A DNA stretch of 64,000 nucleotides from the NCBI GenBank assembly GCA_905182985.1, contig CAJJDN010000010.1, positions 608,224-672,223 on the forward strand. The letters run 5' to 3'. Within the stretch, counting starts at the first letter, position 1. Every line of letters begins with the position of its first letter. The position numbers and the translations under genes were made by a program. Of this stretch, positions 49,701-62,294 are shown piece by piece. The notes under the pieces were generated by a model. It made no database searches and had not been told where the DNA came from. It worked only from the letters and a program-made list of their open reading frames with translations. Origin of the DNA: Paramecium sonneborni (Eukaryota > Ciliophora > Oligohymenophorea > Peniculida > Parameciidae).

Positions 49701-52700
49701 CATAAAGGGTAGATTGTTAGATAGTTTTATTTCAATAATGTCTTATAATCAAAATATTTAAATAAGAAAGGTTTATCTCTAGATACAGTAATCTAACCTA
49801 GAAAACTACCCATGTTTTTTATGGTACTTCTATCATCTGCAGAAGGAGTAGCTTTATTGATATTCAGCAATCTTGTTAATCCTATACTAACTTCTTTTGC
49901 AACTTCTGAAAAATATTTAGATTTATTTAATGCAGCAAGTAAACAACACATTACATTTGGACCTTATGCTTATTATTAGGTCATTGGAGAACGTAAATAT
50001 GCGATGGTTTTTATAAAATAAAATAGGGCATCTTAATTTTCTAATTTTTATCTTATTTCTGCTGCTTTTTATTCAACATTATTTTAAGATATACTATTCA
50101 ATGTAAATGTAAAATATTCTTTCACTTCTTAATCTGCTCCACATTTTGAAAACACTTCAAATTCCATCTATAAAATTTACTTATATGTTAAATTAATATT
50201 TGCATTATTATCTTCTTATTTTTATTTCTAAGGTTGAGGTGTATGTTAAACTGGCAGTTATGATTATTTTTATAATGTAGGAGGAGGAGTAACTGATTAT
50301 AAATGTATTACTTAAGGATGTTATTGAACTTGTGTAACTGGTTATTATTATGGTACAATAACAGGTTATGGTTATTATTATATAGGAATTTAAATAGGTT
50401 ATACTACAGCAGGCACTATAATTGGAATAGGTGGTGTTTATTAAACAGGAACTGATTCTGACTTCTTTAAAGATATTTAAATTGGCTCTTCTTCTTATTT
50501 TTCTTTTTAAGCAACCAATTGAATTGGCTTATGGAAAACAGTCTAAATAGGAATTGCAGGTGATTATGGAGATTTAATACCATGTTTCTCACAAACTCTT
50601 ATTATTTCTGCTAAAAGATCTGGATTCTTGAATGATAATTATTCACATGCCATCACATCTTATGCAAACTAAGGCCATTCATATATTTTATTCTTCATTA
50701 CATCTAATGCTTTAACAGCAAAATCATATCTTTATGAATTATTCTTTAATGATACTGAAATTATCTTCAATCCTATTTACACACTTTAACCTTCTACTAA
50801 TCCTCTTTCCAACACTCCTCCAAATAATTATCCTGTTAATTCTAATTCCTTCTTTGGATATTTCAAATGAAATTAATATTCATTATATAAATTTGTTATT
50901 ATGCAAGCATACACCTCTTTCTCTTATATACTACCCTATGTTTTCCATTATAACATTTAATTTAAGAAATTCTCCAGAGTTATTTATTCACTATAATAAC
51001 TCTCAAAATAACTGTCTGTCTTACTCTCCACTTCCTAATTTGTTTTTTAATTTGGCTATCCTGCTAACTATGGAAACACTTGTACTACTTCTTTATAGTA
51101 TTATTATGTAGTCTATTTAATCTTATTCCCTAATTTATCTCCTTAATTCATCAATTACTCAAATATTATTGTTATCATCTCTAATTTTAATTAACCTTTA
51201 TCTAATATCTAATCCAACTATTGCATCTACATTTATCCTAATTAACCACTTGGCAATCCAGATTTTAATTAATACTCTTTTATCTATTATATTACATTCT
51301 CATCTATGTATTGCAATAATACATTTACAAATGGAATACCTTAAGATTTTATTCTTTCATTCAACCATATATCAAAATTCAAATATTCTCGTTTACCTGC
51401 CAATATACCTAATGGAACTGAAAATTAATAATCTTCAAATTTTGCCATTGTTAATAAAGAAGTATTATTCTACTAGGAATTTTAAAACAATTATTAAACA
51501 ATATCCAATACTCTTGATAAATTTAAACAGGAATTCTCTTTCTTTCCTTATTCTTTTTTATATAATTCACTTATTCCTGTAATAAATAAATTCTAATTGT
51601 ATTTCCACATCTATTCTAAAACTGGTGATGAATTTGCATGTTAAGATACATAATTAGGAAATAATAAAGTAAATAATTCATCTATTAATGCTCCTCCTTA
51701 TGATGGTGAAATTTAAAATAAAGCTAAAATTACTAAATCTGGATTTTATCTTATTGGTGTTTCAAAAAACTCTCTTATTTCAGCTATATATCCATATTCA
51801 CTTAATTCTATCAGCATTTAAACAAACTCTAAATTTTACCAAAATTATAATTATTATTAAGTCTTATAATTTGTATTATGTTCCATAATAACTAATTTCT
51901 TTGGTTAAATCTCATTCCAAAACAACTATTCAGGTTTGTTAGTTTTCAACATACAAGAAAGAAAAGTAATTTAAGATTTCTTATTATGCCATTTGTCTAA
52001 TAATAATCTATGTGGTAATTAAAATTAGGATTATTATTTTTTAATTTTAGCTAATATTCCCATCAAATTATTATATCCTTATAATGATAATTCTAAATTA
52101 GGTCTATCTAATTTCTCAAATACTTGTGACCATTATCTTTTATTGTTATCATTAATAAAAAATTTAATAAAATCATCTTCCTATTATTTATTTGATTCTA
52201 CTGACAATTAATCCCAATCTGGTTATTAAGTATTCTAAGTCAACTTAAATAACTATTGAACATCTTTATGAACTTCCTCACCTTGATTATTAGCCAAATA
52301 TAATAAACAATCCATTATATCAGTGTCACTGTATTCTGTAAATATTTATTATAAATTTGTTGTATAAGGTCCTAACTCTCTTAAAATATCGACAGGTTTA
52401 ATACAATCACTAATCTTAGGAATATCTATGTTAACTGGATCCAATTTCATGTACTTTTTATTATCATCATACAAACATTTTAAATCAGGTTATTTTGTAT
52501 TTTAAACGTATTCATTAAAATTTTTAATTTCCTATTCAAGATCCTAATATTATTTAAATATTTTTACCGTCAATTCAGGAATGTTTCTAAGTTAATATAA
52601 TAATGTGTGAATTACATATTAGGGCACCTATATATTATTTTTCTATTAAAAAGGTTCTTATAGCTTCTTTTTTAACATCTTAATGCCTTCTTTAGCATAA

Positions 52701-53113
52701 TTCACATTTGATGAAAAAGTAATAGACAACCACATAATCATTTAAACCAAAGATGGTACTTTAAGTGTATTACATAATTCACACAAATATTCAGTGATAG
52801 ACTAGGATTAGGGTAACACAGCTTCAACCACACCACAAAAATAATCTAAAAAATGGGATTTAGATGAGGCTTATTGGAGCCATTGTACTAGAAATTGTCC
52901 TTTTTGTGTTAGTGATTGTTTTTCCTTTTGTATTTCTATACTTTCCAAGAGTTGAAGTAAGAAATACTATTCTCCAGGTATACCCAATTGATTAATGAGA
53001 GATTAAACCTCATTTAATACTACCTTCTAGTTTCTCTTTTGGGCTAAACCTTAGACAAATGTTTTTATCTATTGATAGATAGGGACTTATGGATTGCGTG
53101 AAACGTAATTCAT
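46776..53113 (-). CDS. CNOT1: CNOT1/NOT1, scaffold of the Ccr4-Not deadenylase complex
   Basis: About 2.05 kaa. The N-terminal part is helical (HEAT-like); around 50.2-50.5 kb a Gln/Pro-rich linker (QPVIVPQQQPVTQVQ) interrupts it. At 49.1-49.4 kb lies the DUF3819/CAF40-binding module: ALDHAISDIIPPVISRSVTIAL, KDFALEPNEKYMLRGMHMIA, SGSLAMVTCREPL, matching CNOT1. The Not1 superfamily C-terminal domain runs from about 48.4 kb to the end, finishing ISKRFLPESPKTWGMLYLHEEL, like the RPHPWGL end of CNOT1. A 26-base intron near 46900 is needed for this end. The complex shortens mRNA poly(A) tails and represses translation. The start MNYVSRNPQVP overlaps the PC4 stop. Plus-strand frames at 50.7-51.9 kb are shadows. 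Confidence 0.92.
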
Positions 53114-53470
53114 TTATTTAATTTATTTATGCATTCATCAATCTCCCCGATATATTATTTGAATTTCTCCCAATTATCTAATGTTAATGTAATCCCTTTT
53201 TTAGTTGGTAACATTTATCCATCTTTTTCAAAATACTCTCGTAAACTAAGCATCACTTTACCTTTGAATTTGGATACTGAAACTTTTTTAGAAGTTGTTA
53301 ACTTTTAGAATTATTTAAACATGTTTAATTACATCAAATAAATATTATCCATCCTCAAATGTATAACTCTATTTCTTAGCCTTCTTCTCTTATTATGGAG
53401 TTTATTTCTAACCATCAAATATTTAATCATATTCTTCTTCAGATGAAGATCGATTTCTCATCTATTTCAT
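53110..53470 (-). CDS. SUB1: PC4/SUB1 transcriptional coactivator
   Basis: 109 aa with a 31-base intron near 53304-53334 (checked). After an acidic/basic N-terminal region (RNRSSSEEEYDQIFDG, KKAKKQSYTF) the ssDNA-binding PC4 domain is complete: KKVSVSKFKGKVMLSLREYF, EKDGQMLPTKKGITLTLDNW, EKFKQYIGEIDECI. The family binds single-stranded DNA and assists RNA polymerase II initiation. Its TGA (53110-53112) overlaps the CNOT1 ATG (53111-53113) as ATGA, and its own ATG is only 20 bases from the ATG of the divergent MORN gene. Confidence 0.93.
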
Positions 53471-53488
53471 TAATTAAGTTTTTAAATT

Positions 53489-54736
53489 TAATGTATTTAC
53501 CTTAGCATTTCTACCCATAAGTATATCCATAGTATAGATATCCTTCCTATGGTGTACTTCCATAAATTCCATAGTAATGGAGACCACCTGTTTATAGGGC
53601 TCCATAATATGGTTATCCAAATATTAGATATGCACCATCTTATCCATATAACCCTTATGCTTCAACAGTTATGCCATAAGTATATCAACCACAACCAATG
53701 ATGAGTCAAATAATGGCTTCACCTTAAAGAACATTCTAATCTCCAGATAGATTAAAGGTAGCATAATCACCAACAAGAAATATACTCATGTAATCATAAT
53801 AAGTCCCGAGATCTCCAGGTCCTTAACTTTAATCACCTTAAAGATAATATCTTACTTATGAATAAGTGTAAGAAAGACTGAGAGGTGTTTAATAACCTTA
53901 AGCTTAAAAACCATAACAGACAAATAAGCGTATGTTTCAAATATGATTTTTGTAGATGCTAATTATCCATAACCATAGCCGAATTAATAAAAATAAAAAT
54001 CACCACCTCCTTAAAAAAAATAATAGGTTCCACAAAAACAACCAGAAGATGATTTAGATAAAAGATATTAGAATGCACTTAAAAGTACTGAAGAAATTAT
54101 CAAAAAATATCAGATGGATGATTCTGGAAATAAAGAACGTTAAAATAATCAAGCAAATGAACCTTAAGGTGATGAAGAAGATGAAAATATTTAAGGTATT
54201 AATATTCTAATTATTTCTAGAATTGGCATTACAATATGAAGATGGATATATTTATAGAGGATAAGGATATCCACCTCAAACTAGAAATGGATTTGGTATT
54301 TTAACAGATTAAGATGGAAAATAAGTTTATGCTGGATATTGGAAAGATAATCTTTATGATGGTCAAGGAAGATTAACTAATCTTTAGACTGAAGAATTAA
54401 ATGAAGCTATTGATTGGAATAATATGACTACTATTGGCAATGGATGGGCATCATATGAAGGTAATTATTATTAATATATACAATTAAAGGGAACTTTTTA
54501 TAAGGAAAAATGCATGGATAAGGAACACTCATTCTCACTAATCAAGAACAATATTTCGGAGAATTTGAAGAAGGTATGGTACATGGAGAAGGAGAATTTA
54601 CAACTGCTGATGGAACAGTTATTAAAGGTAAATGGGATCAAGGATACTTAATTTAATTATCAGAATAAGAATGAAAAAATAAACATTAATAATTTATATA
54701 TATATATTTATTTTATTTTATATTTACTGTATTTTT
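53489..54736. repeat. Direct copy 1 of a 1248-base block (MORN gene)
   Basis: Repeated without a visible difference at 54738-55985, separated by one N at 54737. It contains the whole MORN gene and its 3' flank. Interpreted as overlapping contig ends. Confidence 0.85.
53491..54674 (+). CDS. MORN-repeat protein (copy 1)
   Basis: 367 aa with introns of 26, 25 and 29 bases (checked). The N-terminal ~140 aa is very rich in Pro, Gln and Tyr (QHFYPQVYPQYRYPSYG type), followed by a charged coil (DLDKRYQNALKSTEEIIKKY). The C-terminal third has MORN repeats: YIYRGQGYPPQTRNGFG, VYAGYWKDNLYDGQGRL, GNFLQGKMHGQGTL, YFGEFEEGMVHGEGEF, IKGKWDQGYL. MORN proteins bind membranes or form cortical and axonemal scaffolds. 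The upstream gap to the divergent PC4 start is only 20 bases. Confidence 0.88.
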
Positions 54737-54737
54737 N
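54737..54737. other. Single-N assembly joint
   Basis: One N separates two identical copies of the MORN gene block. Confidence 0.85.
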
Positions 54738-55985
54738 TAATGTATTTACCTTAGCATTTCTACCCATAAGTATATCCATAGTATAGATATCCTTCCTATG
54801 GTGTACTTCCATAAATTCCATAGTAATGGAGACCACCTGTTTATAGGGCTCCATAATATGGTTATCCAAATATTAGATATGCACCATCTTATCCATATAA
54901 CCCTTATGCTTCAACAGTTATGCCATAAGTATATCAACCACAACCAATGATGAGTCAAATAATGGCTTCACCTTAAAGAACATTCTAATCTCCAGATAGA
55001 TTAAAGGTAGCATAATCACCAACAAGAAATATACTCATGTAATCATAATAAGTCCCGAGATCTCCAGGTCCTTAACTTTAATCACCTTAAAGATAATATC
55101 TTACTTATGAATAAGTGTAAGAAAGACTGAGAGGTGTTTAATAACCTTAAGCTTAAAAACCATAACAGACAAATAAGCGTATGTTTCAAATATGATTTTT
55201 GTAGATGCTAATTATCCATAACCATAGCCGAATTAATAAAAATAAAAATCACCACCTCCTTAAAAAAAATAATAGGTTCCACAAAAACAACCAGAAGATG
55301 ATTTAGATAAAAGATATTAGAATGCACTTAAAAGTACTGAAGAAATTATCAAAAAATATCAGATGGATGATTCTGGAAATAAAGAACGTTAAAATAATCA
55401 AGCAAATGAACCTTAAGGTGATGAAGAAGATGAAAATATTTAAGGTATTAATATTCTAATTATTTCTAGAATTGGCATTACAATATGAAGATGGATATAT
55501 TTATAGAGGATAAGGATATCCACCTCAAACTAGAAATGGATTTGGTATTTTAACAGATTAAGATGGAAAATAAGTTTATGCTGGATATTGGAAAGATAAT
55601 CTTTATGATGGTCAAGGAAGATTAACTAATCTTTAGACTGAAGAATTAAATGAAGCTATTGATTGGAATAATATGACTACTATTGGCAATGGATGGGCAT
55701 CATATGAAGGTAATTATTATTAATATATACAATTAAAGGGAACTTTTTATAAGGAAAAATGCATGGATAAGGAACACTCATTCTCACTAATCAAGAACAA
55801 TATTTCGGAGAATTTGAAGAAGGTATGGTACATGGAGAAGGAGAATTTACAACTGCTGATGGAACAGTTATTAAAGGTAAATGGGATCAAGGATACTTAA
55901 TTTAATTATCAGAATAAGAATGAAAAAATAAACATTAATAATTTATATATATATATTTATTTTATTTTATATTTACTGTATTTTT
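54738..55985. repeat. Direct copy 2 of the 1248-base block
   Basis: Same sequence as 53489-54736, offset 1249. No IES or point difference was noticed by eye. Confidence 0.85.
54740..55923 (+). CDS. MORN-repeat protein (copy 2, probable assembly duplicate)
   Basis: Identical to the gene at 53491-54674 in exons and introns. It lacks the PC4-side upstream sequence because the block starts 2 bases before the ATG. It should be counted as the same gene unless long reads show a real tandem duplication. Confidence 0.6.
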
Positions 55986-56155
55986 TATATCTCATATTAC
56001 ATCTATATATTATAATTAAATTTTTATTATAAATAATAATTAATTTATAACAAAGCTAAATATAGTATGGATCAATAATTAGTGATTTAAAAAAGTTTTA
56101 TTGATATAATTAAGATATTTTAATCCAATTAAAAAATATTATTTAAAGAAACACA

Positions 56156-59100
56156 TCAATTATTATTTATCTTAATTGTTAAATTAAAATTACTATAATT
56201 TGACATTTAAATCAATTGATAAGTGCTTAAATTTTATTTAAAGGCATAGAAATTCTCTCTGATCTATTTCTCCTCTTTAAATAATGAATTCCATATCTAA
56301 TCTCTGCTTTTGTTATGGTTCTAAATAAATATATTTAAATTACTCTAGAAAGTTCAACTAATCCATTTTTAACAATTTATGATCTACCTCCTCTAACCAT
56401 TAAATTGCCAATTATAATTAGGTTAAACAATAGCCTTATTGACTCACATTCTTGCTTTTATCTAAAAATATTTAGACAAAGTTTAGGTTGCTATGTAATC
56501 TTTAGGGAGCTGCTTTAATCAATATGTAAATGAGAATTGGTAATACAGTATCTGCAGAAGTGGCTTCTTCCTTTAATGATGTTAATTTAAGAACGTCATT
56601 CATAATTTTAGAACATGTTATAATTGCTTCTAATTTATTTACAGCTGTCTTACAATTATCTATGTTCAACAAAGCTACAAAAATAATAGATTTTTAAAAC
56701 CTTCAACAGCCAAATCCCACATCTCATCAACTCTATTTTATTTAATTATTTCTAAATGATCATAACTTATCCATTCCAAAGATTTAATTCTAAAATAAAG
56801 ACCAGCATCTTTATAAGTTCTTTCTTTTGGATAGACTCTATATTAATTATATTAATATTTTACTTATCGTAAACACGCTTACTTACATATTTTTCAAGCA
56901 TATCCATCATCTAAACCTCATCAATTTTCATTTCGTTCTTTTCTTTTAAATAATTAGCTAATGCCTATATAAATTCAAAATATGCATTCTTCACTCCAGC
57001 TTTATCTTCTCCAGAAATTACTGCCTCTTTTACCTCTTATAAAGATGAAAAGTTTTCTATAAATTATTTTATATCAGAACAATGAGAATATTAAAATTCA
57101 GAATTTTTTTTTTATTCATTTGGACTTGCTCCTCCTACTATTTGTTTTATAAATTCTAAATTAATTGCATTATGAATGCATTCATTTTATTATTCTACCC
57201 AAATTTAATTCTCATCCAAAGCTTCACTATTATTATTTCTGAGTTTCTAAGCTTTTATAGAAAACAAACCTTCTCTTGTTTTAGGAGATGTTACACATAA
57301 TGTAAGAGGTGTTTTTTCGATAAAATCATATAATTATTTTTATCTTTTTTCTTGACTTAATTATTCAAAAGATTCTCTCATCACTTCATAATTCTTCTTA
57401 ATATTATACTTTGCACTCAATAATTAATATTTTGTTTATTAAATAATTTCTGTTAAATTCTTTGAGCGTTCTTAAAATTCCTAATTCAAAATTTAAAAAA
57501 TATTTCTTAAATTACTTTAAATATCTTAATTATTTAATTATTTTATTTGCTCCAATATATATTTTAACAAGAATACAGTTTTTTTATCATTTAAATAAGT
57601 GTATTTCTTAAGAAATAAAATAAATATTTACATCAACAAAATTGTTAAGTACTCTTTTAAGACTAGTTTCTTCTTAATTTCCAGAAGTTGAAACAGCTAC
57701 ATCTTATATTTCTATTAAACATTTCATCAAAGAATTAACAAGTTTTCTTTAATTTCTTAAATTTTCATCTTTTATCTTTTTCAAAGGTTATACCTACTCT
57801 TAATACATTATATTGTTTGGAATAGAAAATATTAAGATCAAAGCATATATTTACTATTAATTTTATTAATTTTATTGTTGTCTAAAAATGTTTTCATGTT
57901 TATCTATTTCCAAAGTTCTTGTTGCATAAGCCACAAGACTATTAATAATTTTTTAAAATTCAGGAGATTCACTTTTGAAATTCTTCATGTCTTATAATAA
58001 TAAACATAAAACTTTAATTTCATCTAAAGCTATACAAACACAATTTGATTGAATTCCATCTATTTTATTAGTATCATTAATAATGGCATTAACAGAATCA
58101 GGACATAAATTTAAAATTTCTTGAAGATATTCTTTAAGAGAAGGCTATAAGTCTGACATATATTAATTTAATCTATTATATTATGGATCTTCATTGTATT
58201 TTTAATTTCTAATCATTTTTTTGATGATAGTATGAATTTATGAAACAGTAGCTTCATGATCTTCACGAATATATTTAAAAGAAGAATATTGTTTAGGAAA
58301 TACAAGTTAAGGTATAAGCCAAACATTAAATAAGAAACTAAAAATATTATCTTAGATTTATTATTCAGTGGCATCAGGGAACTTTTTTAGGATTGAAATT
58401 TAAATCATTTTGCAAATGATTCTTATACCTTAAGGTATTAGGTAGATGTTTTTAAAAATATTTTCCATGATATTATTTACTAGTTATTTAAATTTATCAA
58501 TGCAAGCAATCAACACACTATTTATTTCATTATTCATTTATTAATCAGATTTACTATTATGACTATAAACTTCTGATAATTTACGATTTGGTGATTCAGA
58601 ATGAATTTCTTAAGGTGCAATACTTCTCCTTTCCATGGTTAAGAATTTAGCCTACCTTTATTCCTCTCCAAATTAAAGTACTTTTAATGAGAATTCAGTC
58701 AATTAATTTTAATTCCTTCTTGAATGTTTTGTATTAGATTTTTTTGATTGATCATATTATTTAATTAGATTTGCATAATACTCTGTCATATTTTATTAAG
58801 GTTTTTCTACTATTTTATTTGGAGTTATAAACGCAATTTATCTTTGAGGTACTGACTTATTTAATTAATTTGGAGTGTTAGGTATTTATCTAATAGTAAT
58901 AGCAGAAGAAGTTAAAGGCTATTTTTCATCTTTCTATTTTTTTTCTTATTCTTTTTTTATTTCACGCAATTTATCAGAAATTTTTCTTTTATCTAAATCT
59001 AAAAATTTATCAACTTTAGTGATTTGAATCAAAGAATTTTTAAAAATGACTTTAGTATATTTGACATTTTCAGGTCTTTTTGTGAATTCTTTCATAATAA

Positions 59101-59676
59101 ATTATGTCCAAGTTTCTTCTCTATCCCACAAAAATTCAGGAAATTCTTATCTATTAACTTCTGTGGTAATAATTTCACTCATTAATTTCAAAATAGGTTA
59201 TTTCCACATTGATCCACATGCTATGTTATCATATATACTATTTATAAATGTTCTTATTAAAGTCTCTATTTCTTAAGTTCTGTTTGTATAATTGTGATGT
59301 TAGAATATTGCAGAACATACTTTAGTATTAGATAATTTTTCAAATATCTATTTCACATTAGTTTCTGCATTTTTAAATAATCTAGATGTAGATTCTTCCA
59401 ATATCTTTTACTCTTAATTCATATTACTTTCAACCAATACATTTATATAAGTTTAGTAATATTACTTACTTTCCTACTTCAACTCATCTAACAATTTATT
59501 TTTTAGTTCATCTTCCTGTCTCATTTTGTATTATTCTTCTTTTAGACTTTGTTGTAGCTTTATCCATTCCTCAATAGATGTCCGATCACTATTTATGATT
59601 AAATGAGATTCTTATCTAGTTGTTCCTACCATTTAGTAAAATACTCGGTCTTCAACTTCATCACTTTCTTATACAT
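56156..59676 (-). CDS. Ras-GAP domain protein
   Basis: Roughly 1.1 kaa with several short introns not all placed (one 23-base intron near 56322-56344; the first intron, about 41 bases near 59595-59635, is uncertain). The N-terminus is coiled coil (SIEEWIKLQQSLKEEQYKM). The Ras-GAP fold is split: a first part with WTQFIMKEFTKRPENVKYTK and VIFKNSLIQITKVDKFLDL, a Ser/Pro/Gln linker, then NIYLIPQGIRIICKMIQISI, KKFPDATEQQIQDNIFSFLF and VWLIPQLVFPKQY, matching the FLR...P/RFINPA region. The usual FLRxxxPA is here FLFNVWLIPQ, so the arginine of that motif is absent. The architecture recalls IQGAP/GAPVD1. GAP activity is inferred, not certain. Confidence 0.75.
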
Positions 59677-59957
59677 CTGGGACACTTCTCAAACTTTAAA
59701 ATTATCTCTGATGATTCATAAAATAATTTATATATTCATTATCTATTCAATCTCTATAATTCTATATAAAACATATTCAATATTTATTCAAGAAATCTCT
59801 TCTTTAATTGCATTCCCTTTCATAAAATTCTCATTTTATTTGATATTTAAGAATTATTTCAATCAAAGCTATTATCTCCATTCTAATTATAATACTATCT
59901 AGATTATACAGAATTTTTATTATATTTTTTAACTTTACGCAGTTTCATTTAATAATA
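59677..59957. other. A+T-rich intergenic region
   Basis: 281 bases between the Ras-GAP start and the stop of the next minus-strand gene. It should hold the Ras-GAP promoter; no motif recognised. The plus-strand open frame at 59603-59902 has no support. Confidence 0.4.
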
Positions 59958-60556
59958 TCAAATAAATACTAGAGATATTAATAAAAAAATATAATACTAA
60001 TCTTCATTGTCTTTATCATCTTAATAATTATTTAATCCTATTTATAATTAATCATAATTATAATTTTAAATTGAATATCTATTAAGTATGACTTCTAATA
60101 ATGTATATACTTTAACTTTCTGCAAATTTTTTAGTTTTTTTATTCTTAAAATCTTGAAATTCCATTTGTTTTAACTACATTAACCTATTAACATAACGAT
60201 TTCACCTTATTTTAAAACACTTTCTAATTAATTTGTGAATTACATTAGGATATTTTACTTTTATTAACAATTTTTTTAAATTCTTGACCTTTTAACTCAA
60301 TTTTGAAATTTCATTAATAGAAACTAATCCATTCTTCAATTCTTAAAACGATTGCAAGATCATTACACTCTTTATATGTTGTTACTGTTAAAGATCATAT
60401 GCATATTATAAGGCACGTATTTCATGTGATTTTTTGGGTATTGTGATTGAATCTAGTCTATTCTATTAGTATAAATACTTTTAAGTTATATTTTAAACAT
60501 TTCTCTTAATATCTATTTAGATCTGTTGTTATTGATTCCTTTTCAAAAGAAAACAT
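59958..60556 (-). CDS. Small unknown protein, possibly OB-fold-like (copy 1)
   Basis: The start MFSFEKESITTDLNRYQEKC is clear, but the exon structure after it is not. Three segments in different frames all look coding: TYKECNDLAIVLRIEEWISF, FKIELKGQEFKKIV, and QGEIVMLIGQCSQNKWNFKI, ending in an acidic tail (YQDDKDNED). The last frame gives the TGA at 59958-59960. The alternation of beta strands around GEIVMLIGQC is reminiscent of an OB fold, a weak inference. The gene spans the edge of the third duplicated block; copy 2 (61154-61698) lacks its 3' end. Confidence 0.5.
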
Positions 60557-60883
60557 ATTAAACAAAGACTTTGATTAAAATAATTTGTGAATCATTCTAT
60601 TCTAATGTGTTTATTTGATAAATTAATAAATTTGAAATCTATTTTAATTGTATACTTTCAGTCACATTAGTATAAATTAAATTTAAAATCTAGAATGATA
60701 ATGAGTATTAATTCTAATAAATTTGCATTTATTCGAGCTTTCTAGATTCAATTCATTTATTTTTAATGCTCTATATTTGAATTATGTATATTTGAAATTA
60801 AATTTAATTGATAACTCATTTATGATTAATGATGTTTTATTTATGCAAGTTATTAACTTAATTTAAATTTATTTTATTTCAAA
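60557..60883. promoter_or_regulatory. Divergent promoter region (copy 1)
   Basis: 327 bases between two head-to-head start codons. Very A+T rich; no specific motif recognised. The same region recurs at 61699-62025. Confidence 0.4.
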
Positions 60884-61152
60884 ATGGAATGCCATATTTG
60901 TATTCCAAATAGGAAGGTTCTGTTTGGGACTAATCAAGATAAAATTAGAATGAAAGGTAGAGTAAAGTTAGATTATTATTTAAGAAAGTCTCTCTATCAT
61001 AAAGAATCACTTCCTCCCTTTATAATAAATATGCTGAATCTCAAAACTATTATTATACCAAAGTAGTTAATGATTTGATTCTCAACTAACCTACTAAAGC
61101 AACAATTTGGTTTAAAGTATATTATTATCAATTTTGAAAAGGATTTATAATA
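60884..61152 (+). CDS. 5' part of unknown gene, cut by the joint (copy 1)
   Basis: Same sequence as the beginning of the full gene at 62026-63509, ending at the N. It is an assembly truncation, not a real partial gene. Confidence 0.7.
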
Positions 61153-61153
61153 N
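61153..61153. other. Single-N assembly joint
   Basis: One N separates two identical 1141-base copies. Confidence 0.85.
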
Positions 61154-61698
61154 TTTATCATCTTAATAATTATTTAATCCTATTTATAATTAATCATAAT
61201 TATAATTTTAAATTGAATATCTATTAAGTATGACTTCTAATAATGTATATACTTTAACTTTCTGCAAATTTTTTAGTTTTTTTATTCTTAAAATCTTGAA
61301 ATTCCATTTGTTTTAACTACATTAACCTATTAACATAACGATTTCACCTTATTTTAAAACACTTTCTAATTAATTTGTGAATTACATTAGGATATTTTAC
61401 TTTTATTAACAATTTTTTTAAATTCTTGACCTTTTAACTCAATTTTGAAATTTCATTAATAGAAACTAATCCATTCTTCAATTCTTAAAACGATTGCAAG
61501 ATCATTACACTCTTTATATGTTGTTACTGTTAAAGATCATATGCATATTATAAGGCACGTATTTCATGTGATTTTTTGGGTATTGTGATTGAATCTAGTC
61601 TATTCTATTAGTATAAATACTTTTAAGTTATATTTTAAACATTTCTCTTAATATCTATTTAGATCTGTTGTTATTGATTCCTTTTCAAAAGAAAACAT
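61154..61698 (-). CDS. Small unknown protein, 3'-truncated duplicate (copy 2)
   Basis: Copy of 60012-60556. Its 3' end is missing because the duplicated block begins here. Count with copy 1. Confidence 0.5.
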
Positions 61699-62294
61699 AT
61701 TAAACAAAGACTTTGATTAAAATAATTTGTGAATCATTCTATTCTAATGTGTTTATTTGATAAATTAATAAATTTGAAATCTATTTTAATTGTATACTTT
61801 CAGTCACATTAGTATAAATTAAATTTAAAATCTAGAATGATAATGAGTATTAATTCTAATAAATTTGCATTTATTCGAGCTTTCTAGATTCAATTCATTT
61901 ATTTTTAATGCTCTATATTTGAATTATGTATATTTGAAATTAAATTTAATTGATAACTCATTTATGATTAATGATGTTTTATTTATGCAAGTTATTAACT
62001 TAATTTAAATTTATTTTATTTCAAAATGGAATGCCATATTTGTATTCCAAATAGGAAGGTTCTGTTTGGGACTAATCAAGATAAAATTAGAATGAAAGGT
62101 AGAGTAAAGTTAGATTATTATTTAAGAAAGTCTCTCTATCATAAAGAATCACTTCCTCCCTTTATAATAAATATGCTGAATCTCAAAACTATTATTATAC
62201 CAAAGTAGTTAATGATTTGATTCTCAACTAACCTACTAAAGCAACAATTTGGTTTAAAGTATATTATTATCAATTTTGAAAAGGATTTATAATA
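61154..62294. repeat. Direct copy 2 of the 1141-base block
   Basis: Matches 60012-61152 at constant offset from end to end, with no insertion seen. Confidence 0.85.

Larger units (their letters stand above)
60012..61152. repeat. Direct copy 1 of a 1141-base block
   Basis: Repeated at 61154-62294, offset 1142, around an N at 61153. Includes most of the minus-strand small gene, the divergent promoter and the 5' end of the next plus-strand gene. Interpreted as overlapping contig ends. Confidence 0.85.

Noticed and set aside
50734..51888. Three plus-strand open frames
   Set aside because: They lie inside the continuous minus-strand CNOT1 frame, have no start context or family resemblance and are shadows of it.
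53489..55985. True tandem duplication of the MORN gene
   Set aside because: Perfect identity, an N at the joint and the same pattern at two other joints make contig overlap more likely.
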